Assembly (NCBI GenBank): GCA_946479035.1
Contig: CAMLDW010000030.1
Span: 1-27,121 of the forward strand
Direction: 5' to 3'
Source: an uncultured Chthonomonadaceae bacterium
Lineage (GTDB): Bacteria > Armatimonadota > Fimbriimonadia > Fimbriimonadales > Fimbriimonadaceae
DNA: 27,121 nucleotides
The notes under the pieces were generated by a model, which saw nothing but the letters and a program-made list of their open reading frames with translations, was not told where the DNA came from and made no database searches. A program made the position numbers and the translations under genes. Below, in pieces: positions 6,873-12,915 of the stretch; position 1 is the first letter of the stretch; every line of letters begins with the position of its first letter.

Positions 6873-7541
6873 ATGAAAACAGCCCTCGCCGCCCTGCTCG
6901 CCCTGACCATGCTCGCCGGCTGCAAGCCCGCAGAGCCCACTGTGACCGAACCGACGAAAGACAAGCCCGCGACGACCGGGGCGGGCGCATCTGCTTCGAC
7001 GGCGGGCGCGACCACAGGGACCAACCCGCTGGTCACGCAAAGAAACCTGCCGACGGCGCCGGCGATCGGCCAGCCGACGAGCACCGACGCGGCCCCGACC
7101 GCCGAGATGAAGAGGTTCTTCGGCAAGTACAACGGAAAGATCGTCTTCACAAAAGCGACCATCGACGCGCTAAAGAAGATGGTTCCGCCCGCGCAATACC
7201 CTCAGATCGACCAGCACGTCGCGGAAGCGAAGAAGGCCGTCATTACGCTCGACCTCAACGCGGACGGCGGCTATGTCGCAGTTACGACCGCGCAGGGCAA
7301 GACGCAGAAAGAAACGGGCAAGTGGACCTACGACACCGCCACGAAGTCGGTCGTGTTCAAGGACCCGGACATCACGCCCGAGCAGATCGCAGAGATGAAG
7401 GGGCGCGGCGTCACTGACCAGCAGATCGCCGAGGCGCGCAAAAAGGAGCAGAACCTGACGGTCTCAAAGGACGGGAAGACCCTCACGCTCGCCACCGGCC
7501 AGGGCCCCACGGCGGTTGACATCGTGTTCACCAAGAAGTAG
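6873..7541 (+). CDS. Lipoprotein paralog 3 of 3, with long linker
   Basis: This encodes 222 residues starting at an ATG preceded by AAGGAAAG. The lipobox MLAGC is at residues 13-17. A Thr/Ala/Pro-rich, probably disordered linker of about 50 residues follows, and then the shared domain: MKRFFGKYNGKIVFTKATID, a helical part, a strand with GKWTYDTATKSVVF and a final strand ending DIVFTKK. The linker would hold the domain away from the membrane, unlike in paralogs 1 and 2. It also contains a helix-rich insertion (about residues 169-192, PEQIAEMKGRGVTDQQIAEA). A strong hairpin terminator follows. Function unknown. Confidence 0.85.
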   Translation: MKTALAALLALTMLAGCKPAEPTVTEPTKDKPATTGAGASASTAGATTGTNPLVTQRNLPTAPAIGQPTSTDAAPTAEMKRFFGKYNGKIVFTKATIDALKKMVPPAQYPQIDQHVAEAKKAVITLDLNADGGYVAVTTAQGKTQKETGKWTYDTATKSVVFKDPDITPEQIAEMKGRGVTDQQIAEARKKEQNLTVSKDGKTLTLATGQGPTAVDIVFTKK

Positions 7542-7564
7542 CGCGGGCCATCTCCGCCTTTTCC

Positions 7565-7590
7565 CAGGGCCGGCGCGAGCGCCGGCCCTG
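7565..7590 (+). terminator. Hairpin terminator after lipoprotein genes
   Basis: CAGGGCCGGCG (7565-7575) pairs perfectly with CGCCGGCCCTG (7580-7590) around a CGAG loop, 23 nt after the lipoprotein stop, with a short T-containing stretch (CGATTTAA) beyond it. It probably separates the lipoprotein operon from the head-tail genes. Confidence 0.65.
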
Positions 7591-7633
7591 CTCGATTTAA
7601 CTCGGCGCCTTTGTGTCGCCGCACCCAAAAACC

Positions 7634-8308
7634 ATGCCAAACGTACAAGACTGCATCGATGGCCTGCACGTCGCCTACCCGCAGGTAGAGGACGCGCAGG
7701 CGCTCACATACTTCCGACAGGTCCACCGCGAGGTCCTCGCGCTGGCGCAGATCGAGACCGGCGCAGAGCCGCTCGACCTCACCGCCGGACAGCGCGAGTA
7801 CGCGCTCGACTCCACCGACAAGATCGTCAACGTCCGCGCCGCGTACTATATCAAGTCCGCGACCGACGTCACGAGGCTCGCGCCCGTCTCCACCGACTGG
7901 CTCGATTCGCACAGCCCCACCTGGCGCGCCTCCACAGAAAAGGGCCAGCCAAAGCGCTTCTATATAGAAGGAGTGCTGGCAAACGGCGGAGAGGTCCACC
8001 TCGGCCTCGACCCGGTCCCCGACACGACCACCAGCGCGGGCTACCCGCAGGTCGTGCTCTACGGCACCACCTACCAGGCGCTCGTCGCCACCGACCCGAT
8101 CCCAGAGATCGTGCCGACGGTCCGCGTCTACGTTGAGGGGATGAAGCGCCTCTACGCCAGCGACCGCGACCCCGCGCGCTTCGCGCAGTGGGACGAGATC
8201 TATAAGAGGGAGCTGCAGGCCACGCTCGCTGCAATCGATTCGGGAATCGAAGACCTCGAGAGCCCGCTGCTCGTTCCGAAGTGGATGCGCAGCCGCTGCA
8301 TCGAATAA
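7634..8308 (+). CDS. Head-tail adaptor (connector) protein
   Basis: From the ATG at 7634 the protein is 224 aa; a GTG at 7613 would add seven residues that look like leader. The N-terminal part (VQDCIDGLHVAYPQVEDAQALTYF) forms a helix, followed by a beta segment (TAGQREYALD...DKIVNVRAAYY) and a helical C-terminus (YASDRDPARFAQWDEIYKRELQATL). This helix-strand-helix plan, with a DPARFAQWD-type segment near the end, is usual in adaptor proteins that sit under the portal and join it to the tail. The neighbours, a capsid gene upstream and a large tail gene 3 nt downstream, fit. Confidence 0.65.
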   Translation: MPNVQDCIDGLHVAYPQVEDAQALTYFRQVHREVLALAQIETGAEPLDLTAGQREYALDSTDKIVNVRAAYYIKSATDVTRLAPVSTDWLDSHSPTWRASTEKGQPKRFYIEGVLANGGEVHLGLDPVPDTTTSAGYPQVVLYGTTYQALVATDPIPEIVPTVRVYVEGMKRLYASDRDPARFAQWDEIYKRELQATLAAIDSGIEDLESPLLVPKWMRSRCIE

Positions 8309-8311
8309 GAC

Positions 8312-11080
8312 ATGGAGAGAACAGAATTGATTTCAGTCGCGGAGGTCCCGTTCCGCGGCCTTCGTCCAGACGTCCACCCGCTCGCTCTCAAGCCAGGCGA
8401 GCTCTTCGACGCGCAAAACCTGCGCGCGGAGCCAGGAAGGCCGATCCGCGTGCGCGAAGGCATCGCCCAGGAGCTCGATGCGGCAGGGCTGCCCACGAAC
8501 GCTGTCTTTTGGGGCGCGAGCCCGATCGTCAAAGTTCAGGACGGCGTCTGGCTGCTCTACATCGCCGCCGAAGACCCTGCCGACGAAAAAGTCCACGTCT
8601 ACAACAGGGACTACACCAGCGCGTCCGGCTGGGGCTCGCAGTGGTACGAGCTGACCCAGACCTCCGGCCCGTTTGGAGACACTCGCCTCGAAAGGCCAAA
8701 AGAGGGGCTCGTTGTCTTCACGCCGGTCGACGCCGACCCGGAAGCGCGCAAACACCTCGACTTCCTCGGTCCGACCGACTCGCTCGGCCCGGCGGTCGTC
8801 GTGCAGAACGGCGTCGACGCGCCGCTGCGAGTCGTCGGGTATCCAGACGCCTCGGTCACGGCCTACCGCTGCGTGCCGGTCCGCGCGATCAAGGCGCCGA
8901 CGAACGCGCGCGCGACGGTCGCCGAAGCAGGGGTCAACGGCTCACTTCCCGTGAGAGGCGGCGCGGTGACCACAGGCGCGACGCCGGGCGGCACGTTCGA
9001 CGCCGCGACCGGCGGCCACGTGCAACAGCTCGGAGCCGCAGGCAGCTACTACTGGCAGTGGCTGACCGGCGCGACGATCAACGTGGGCGATACGGGCGAC
9101 GTCGTGATGAACACCGACGCGATGTCGCTCTTTGGCGGCAGTCCCGTTCCAAAGTCCGTGCCGCAGATCGGCCTCGTCGTCGAGGCGGAGGACGGCACGT
9201 GGTGGGACTGCGTCAAAGTCTGGGCGAACGTCGATTACGACGGTGGGGGATACAACTGGGAGCTCATCCACGACCCGTCCGCATCAGCAGGCTCCGCGCT
9301 CAACGACCGCGTACACGTCGAGACGAACAAAGACGGCATCGTCGTCAGCGCGTATGCATACGGCGAACGCTCTTCGAGCGATTTCACAACGATCACGATG
9401 AACGGACTACGGCTCGAGGTCGCGAGCGACGGCCTCACTCCGGCGACGAAGTTCATGGTCTACTGGGTCTACGGCGGCGGGTGGGTGCCGGGCACCGCGC
9501 AGTACGCCGTCTCGCGCAAGGCCGCGACGAGCGAGGCTGAGAGCGGCGGCGTCATCGTCGCCAGCGGCGCGTTCGGGCTCCAGACGACGAACCTGCGCCA
9601 GAGGTGGGCGAGCCTCAACTCTCCGATGTCTTTGGAAGGCGCGAACGCGCGGTTCCGGCATCCGATCGCGCAAGGCGGCTCGCTGCCGCCCGACTTCGTG
9701 TTCCCGATCGACCCCCGCCTCTTCTACGTCTACCGCGTACCGGTCCTCAACCCTCACATCGCAGAAGTCGAAGCGACCTACGACGAAACTTGGGCGGTCT
9801 ACCGAAAGGACCCGGGCGACGCGGAGTTCCTGTTAGTGAAGAACGTCGAGCTTGCACGGAGGAACGGCACAGCGTGGGAGCTCGTGCTCAACTCGGGCGA
9901 AGGCGCGCTGTTCTACTGGACAGACGAGCATGCGCCGGAAGAAAAGGACGCACGCCGCCGTGCGCCCGATGCGTTTACCGAAGTGACGCCCGTCTGCGCT
10001 TGCGCGGTCTATGCGAACAAGCGACTGTACGTCGGCGCGACGCTCCAGGACTCGAGCGGCACGAACGCCGTGGCAAGCGTCGTCAAGATCTCGGAGGAAG
10101 GGTATCCCGGCCGCTTTCGGTCGTTCGTGCGGTTCGACGGCGCGGGCGACGAAGATCCCGCGAGCGGGTTTGAGGCTCGCCTCGGAGTGGAAGAGCCGAA
10201 GGGGCTCGTCGCCGTCGACGGGCCCGAGACCGTCGCGGGCGTCTCGTCCGTGCTCTGCCTGACTGAGCGCTCGCTCTACTCGATCGACCGCGTGCTGGGC
10301 GGGAGCCGTCTATTCAACGTGCGGCGCGTCGCGCCGTTCGGCACGCAGTCGAAGCACGCTGCGACCGACACGAAGGGCGCGCTGCTCTGGCTCGACCAGT
10401 CGCGCGCCGTGCGGCTCTCATCGCGCGCACTGCCCGACCTTTCTCGAGCGAACGTGCAGGGGCGGCTCGATTCCGCAGTGGACCTTCATCGCGCGCAGGC
10501 CGCGTACCACAAAGGGCGCGTGTTCATTGCCCGCGCCGTCGAAGAAGGCGCGGGCAACGCGCGAGTGCTCGTTTACGACCTGGAGGAGCAGCGCTGGGAG
10601 TCGGACGACCTGCTGCCGAGCGGCAAGGGCGCCGAGCAGTTCGTCACTTGGGATATCGAGGGCGCGTCGCGCCTCTTGTTCTTCGCGGCCGGCTGCAAGC
10701 TCTTTGAATACGGCAAGTCTGGCCAGACGACCGACGACGGCGCGGAGATCGCGTTCGTGGTCGAGAGCCGCGGGTTCCACAACGCGATGTTCCTCCCGGT
10801 CGTCGCCCAGCACGTCGCGGTGGTGGCCTCGGTCGCTCCCGCGGTGCTGACGACGGAGCGGATCTTTAGTGAGCCGCCGGCGACCGTGACGGGCGAGATC
10901 GACCTCGACGCCGGCGGCGCGCTGGTGTGGAAGTACGACAAGCTCCCCGGTGGCGGGCCGCCCGGCGGTGCGGGCCAGGCGGTCCGCTTCCGCGCCAGCG
11001 GCTCTTTCGACACTGCGTTCGAAGTCGTCGCGCTGGCCGCAGAGGTCGGCGACTCGCCCCTCGGCGGCGCGGGGGTCTAG
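8312..11080 (+). CDS. Large phage tail protein, nozzle/beta-propeller type
   Basis: The 922-aa protein begins with FRGLRPDVHPLALKPGELFD, AQNLRAEPGRPIRVREGI, the opening found in tail nozzle and hub proteins of short-tailed phages (a stretch calling out early coordinates of propeller blades). The rest is beta-rich with repeated segments such as CACAVYANKRLYVGATLQ, LCLTERSLYSIDRV and AAYHKGRVFIARAV that look like propeller blades. There is no signal peptide. The annotated ATG lacks a Shine-Dalgarno sequence, whereas a TTG at 8327 has GGAGAG 7 nt upstream, so initiation at 8327 (MISVAEVPFRG) is quite possible. It starts 3 nt after the adaptor gene. It is likely a tail tube or nozzle component. 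Confidence 0.65.
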   Translation: MERTELISVAEVPFRGLRPDVHPLALKPGELFDAQNLRAEPGRPIRVREGIAQELDAAGLPTNAVFWGASPIVKVQDGVWLLYIAAEDPADEKVHVYNRDYTSASGWGSQWYELTQTSGPFGDTRLERPKEGLVVFTPVDADPEARKHLDFLGPTDSLGPAVVVQNGVDAPLRVVGYPDASVTAYRCVPVRAIKAPTNARATVAEAGVNGSLPVRGGAVTTGATPGGTFDAATGGHVQQLGAAGSYYWQWLTGATINVGDTGDVVMNTDAMSLFGGSPVPKSVPQIGLVVEAEDGTWWDCVKVWANVDYDGGGYNWELIHDPSASAGSALNDRVHVETNKDGIVVSAYAYGERSSSDFTTITMNGLRLEVASDGLTPATKFMVYWVYGGGWVPGTAQYAVSRKAATSEAESGGVIVASGAFGLQTTNLRQRWASLNSPMSLEGANARFRHPIAQGGSLPPDFVFPIDPRLFYVYRVPVLNPHIAEVEATYDETWAVYRKDPGDAEFLLVKNVELARRNGTAWELVLNSGEGALFYWTDEHAPEEKDARRRAPDAFTEVTPVCACAVYANKRLYVGATLQDSSGTNAVASVVKISEEGYPGRFRSFVRFDGAGDEDPASGFEARLGVEEPKGLVAVDGPETVAGVSSVLCLTERSLYSIDRVLGGSRLFNVRRVAPFGTQSKHAATDTKGALLWLDQSRAVRLSSRALPDLSRANVQGRLDSAVDLHRAQAAYHKGRVFIARAVEEGAGNARVLVYDLEEQRWESDDLLPSGKGAEQFVTWDIEGASRLLFFAAGCKLFEYGKSGQTTDDGAEIAFVVESRGFHNAMFLPVVAQHVAVVASVAPAVLTTERIFSEPPATVTGEIDLDAGGALVWKYDKLPGGGPPGGAGQAVRFRASGSFDTAFEVVALAAEVGDSPLGGAGV

Positions 11081-11088
11081 TCAGAACC

Positions 11089-11122
11089 CCCTCCCCTCGA
11101 ACACTTAGGTTCGAGGGGAGGG
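11089..11122. terminator. 14-bp hairpin after the tail gene
   Basis: CCCTCCCCTCGAAC (11089-11102) pairs perfectly with GTTCGAGGGGAGGG (11109-11122) around a 6-nt loop, 9 nt after the tail-gene stop. The GGGGGTGGGG run that follows (to about 11136) is shared with the other members of the C-run/G-run palindrome family here. Confidence 0.6.
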
Positions 11123-11152
11123 TGCAGGGGGTGGGGAAATCAATTCGACATT

Positions 11153-11184
11153 CCCTCCCCCTTGGGGGAGGGTTAGGGTGGGGG
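11153..11184 (+). repeat. C-run/G-run palindrome with GGTTAGGGTGGGGG tail
   Basis: CCCTCCCCC (11153-11161) pairs with GGGGGAGGG (11164-11172) across TT. The tail GGTTAGGGTGGGGG (11171-11184) recurs at 12763-12776. This looks like the undisrupted member of a repeat family; palindromes of this general sequence style are widespread in bacterial intergenic regions. Confidence 0.7.
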
Positions 11185-11188
11185 TCTG

Positions 11189-11215
11189 ATGGAGGGCCGA
11201 CCTCCTGGGCGGCCG
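11189..11215. repeat. 27-nt direct repeat, copy 1
   Basis: The 27 nt starting ATGGAGGGCCGACCTCCTGG is identical at 11593-11619. It contains a small inverted repeat GGAGG-GCCGA-CCTCC. The two copies flank the 53-aa gene at 11315-11476. Confidence 0.8.
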
Positions 11216-11249
11216 CCCTGAACACGACGACCTCACGCAAGAACCGACG

Positions 11250-11255
11250 TACAAT
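11250..11255 (+). promoter_or_regulatory. -10-like TACAAT before the 53-aa gene
   Basis: GTACAATG at 11249-11256 matches the -10 pattern seen before other genes in this window, 60 nt before the ATG at 11315. No -35 hexamer is obvious. Confidence 0.35.
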
Positions 11256-11314
11256 GCACCTACCCAGGCGTCCGGGCCGAGGGGATCGGCGGGCGCGGGG
11301 TAGGAGGCAAGTGA

Positions 11315-11476
11315 ATGCCTAAGGTCATTCCTTTCCACGCCGCAGCGGACCCCGTCTACCACGACAACAGCGCGTGCAAGGCGGGCCAGGCGGTGCCGGT
11401 ACCGAAGCGACTGAAAGGCAACGAAGGAAAGCCGCTCTGCAAAGAGTGCGCGGAACTCGACAAGATTGGGAAATAG
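11315..11476 (+). CDS. 53-aa Cys-rich small protein
   Basis: A strong AGGAGG box (11302-11307) lies 7 nt before the ATG. The product opens MPKVIPFHAAADPVYHDNSA and ends with CKECAELDKIGK. Cys21, Cys42 and Cys45 plus His8 or His16 could bind one zinc ion, with a CxxC pair at the C-terminus. The pattern (a His/Tyr-Asn start, Cys-x-x-Gly, then LCKEC) resembles small phage zinc-ribbon-like proteins, but I cannot name the family. It is flanked by 27-nt direct repeats and followed by a strong hairpin. It was too short for a typical ORF cut-off but has the best ribosome site in the region. Confidence 0.72.
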   Translation: MPKVIPFHAAADPVYHDNSACKAGQAVPVPKRLKGNEGKPLCKECAELDKIGK

Positions 11477-11553
11477 CAGGTTCCTGTGCGACACACGACT
11501 CATCTATAGAGGGGACCGCGGGGGCTCTCCACCCCGACCGGTCCATTACTGGC

Positions 11554-11582
11554 GCGGGCCGGCTGCACCACAGCCGGCCCGC
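11554..11582 (+). terminator. Hairpin after the 53-aa gene
   Basis: GCGGGCCGGCT (11554-11564) pairs perfectly with AGCCGGCCCGC (11572-11582) around a 7-nt loop, and one further pair (C11553-G11583) extends it. It lies about 77 nt after the stop of the 53-aa gene, just before the second 27-nt direct repeat. Confidence 0.55.
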
Positions 11583-11592
11583 GTCGTCGCCA

Positions 11593-11619
11593 ATGGAGGG
11601 CCGACCTCCTGGGCGGCCG
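11593..11619. repeat. 27-nt direct repeat, copy 2
   Basis: This is identical over 27 nt to 11189-11215; the sequences diverge immediately beyond it (copy 1 continues CCCTGAAC, copy 2 GTTTGAGG). Confidence 0.8.
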
Positions 11620-11682
11620 GTTTGAGGGAGGCGAATTCGCGCAGTCGCGCGACACTCCACCACTCAACAACAAAGAACAAAC

Positions 11683-12060
11683 ATGACACGAGAAGACTAT
11701 TACGGCGCCGGAAACGTCGCCACTCACACCAACTGGAACGACGCGGCCAGCACGACCGCGACCAACGTCACGACCCGCAAGACGCGCCTGCTCAGCATCG
11801 ACGTGCAGAACAAGGGCGCCGCTGCCGCCTATCTGCGCCTCTACGACAAGGCCACGACGCCGAGCCCCGGCAGTGACACCACGAAGATGACCTTCATGGT
11901 CCCCGCAGGCGGCGGAAAGGTGAACGAGAAGAACATGGCGCTCGAGTTCGCCAGCGGCTTCGGCTATGCGATCACCGGCGCCTCCGGCGACACCGATAGC
12001 ACCAACGTCACCAACGCGAACGAAGTCGTCGTCAACTTCGAGTACTTCGACAAGCTCTGA
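11683..12060 (+). CDS. Beta-rich phage virion protein
   Basis: This encodes 125 residues, Thr/Asn/Ala-rich, with no signal or membrane segment. Strands such as RLLSIDVQNKGAAAAYLRLY and VVVNFEYFDKL and the Gly-rich connection (VPAGGGKVNEKNM) suggest a beta-sandwich. No clear Shine-Dalgarno sequence precedes the ATG; the frame ends in TGATG, overlapping the next start. Such small beta proteins downstream of the tail gene are often virion surface or tail-tip components. Family not identified. Confidence 0.65.
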   Translation: MTREDYYGAGNVATHTNWNDAASTTATNVTTRKTRLLSIDVQNKGAAAAYLRLYDKATTPSPGSDTTKMTFMVPAGGGKVNEKNMALEFASGFGYAITGASGDTDSTNVTNANEVVVNFEYFDKL

Positions 12061-12638
12061 TGCCGAGCGTCTCGACGTCGTTCACGACGTTCGGCACCGC
12101 CGCGCGCGCAGGCTCGATCGGCGGCAGCGAGAGCTGGGGCACGCCCGGCAACGCGCAGGCCAACGACGCCTCGCGCGCATCGTACGGCACGAACGCGATC
12201 CGTCCTTGGTCGGGCTTTACCTTCTATCTCACGGCGAAGCAGCTCGCCTCGCTCGTGCCAGGAGGCGCGACGATCGACGGCGTGCGCGCGACCGTGGTCA
12301 AGCGCAAGTCCGCGTCAGGCGTCGGCGCGTGGAAGGACTCCGCGGTCTTCCTCATCAAAGGAGGGACCGTGCAGACCGGCACGAACAAGGCGACCGCGAC
12401 CGCGTACACGACCTCCGACGTCGCCGAGACGTACGGGGGCCCCAGCGACAAGTGGGGGCTCTCGCTGACTGCGGCGGACGTGAACGGCGCGGGATTCGGC
12501 GTCGCCGTCTCCTGCCTCACCACGGGCATGGACCCCGAGGACACCGACACCGCGGAGATCAACGCAGTGACGGTCGAGGTCTTTTACTCCCTCGCCGCTA
12601 ACCCCGGCGACCTCATGCTCACCGGCTCGGGCGACTAG
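12060..12638 (+). CDS. Beta-sandwich tail or virion appendage protein
   Basis: This encodes 192 residues starting on the last base of the previous stop (TGATG), so it is probably translated by re-initiation. The order of motifs (GGSESWGTPGNAQANDASRA, then a PGGATIDGVRATVVKRK strand, FLIKGGTVQTGTNKATA, TYGGPSDKWGLSLTAADVN, and a final VTVEVFY strand) follows a recurring pattern that I have seen in phage-associated virion proteins (an N-P-G-N-A-x-A-x-D opening, GATIDGI, KGG, YGG-SD-WG, VxVxY). Exact function is unknown; tail appendage is inferred. It is the last phage-type gene in the window and is followed by repeats. Confidence 0.65.
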   Translation: MPSVSTSFTTFGTAARAGSIGGSESWGTPGNAQANDASRASYGTNAIRPWSGFTFYLTAKQLASLVPGGATIDGVRATVVKRKSASGVGAWKDSAVFLIKGGTVQTGTNKATATAYTTSDVAETYGGPSDKWGLSLTAADVNGAGFGVAVSCLTTGMDPEDTDTAEINAVTVEVFYSLAANPGDLMLTGSGD

Positions 12639-12642
12639 CCCC

Positions 12643-12776
12643 GGCCCCCTCCCCCGCGTCATCCTGAGCCTGTCGGAGGAGCGGGGGAGGATGCGTGGGG
12701 GCCCTTTCCCGGGTTCTAGATTGGCCGCGCGAAGTCTCCGGTGGATGCTTCGCCCGCACCAAGGTTAGGGTGGGGG
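12643..12776. repeat. Composite disrupted palindrome
   Basis: Arms CCTCCCCCGC (12648-12657) and GCGGGGGAGG (12681-12690) match the family palindrome at 11153, but the 2-nt loop is replaced by 23 nt beginning GTCATCCTGAGCC, a motif style found in widespread bacterial interspersed repeats. The family tail GGTTAGGGTGGGGG is displaced to 12763-12776. An outer stem GGCCCC (12643-12648) / GGGGCC (12698-12703) competes with the arms. No gene can be supported in 12639-12915. Confidence 0.6.
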
Positions 12777-12798
12777 CGTCGCTGACCGTTGATCGCTT

Positions 12799-12837
12799 CC
12801 CGAAACCCGAAACCCGAAACCCGAAACCCGAAACCCG
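12799..12837. repeat. Tandem heptamer (CCCGAAA)5
   Basis: Five exact copies of CCCGAAA are followed by CCCG. A degenerate remnant with one unit on each side of GGTA occurs at 14857-14881. The tract leads into the 35-nt direct repeat. Confidence 0.85.
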
Positions 12838-12893
12838 TCTTTCCCATCCATGCCGGAGCCGCAGGGCATCTCCCCAACCCCTCGCGGCTCCGG
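12826..12893. repeat. Direct repeat with hairpin, copy A
   Basis: 12826-12860 is identical to 14870-14904 (35 nt, starting ACCCGAAACCCGTCTTTCCC). Both copies continue into a hairpin: here CCGGAGCCGC (12853-12862) pairs with GCGGCTCCGG (12884-12893). The loop sequences differ between copies while pairing is kept. The ATG inside this repeat (12850) opens a long frame but is also present in copy B, so it is unlikely to be a real start. Confidence 0.8.
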
Positions 12894-12915
12894 AGTCGTC
12901 AAACTAATTGGAACC

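Noticed and set aside
12850..12915. ATG at 12850 as start of the 646-aa exported protein
   Set aside because: It lies inside a repeat whose other copy has the same ATG without a following gene, and the GTG at 12916 gives a proper signal peptide.
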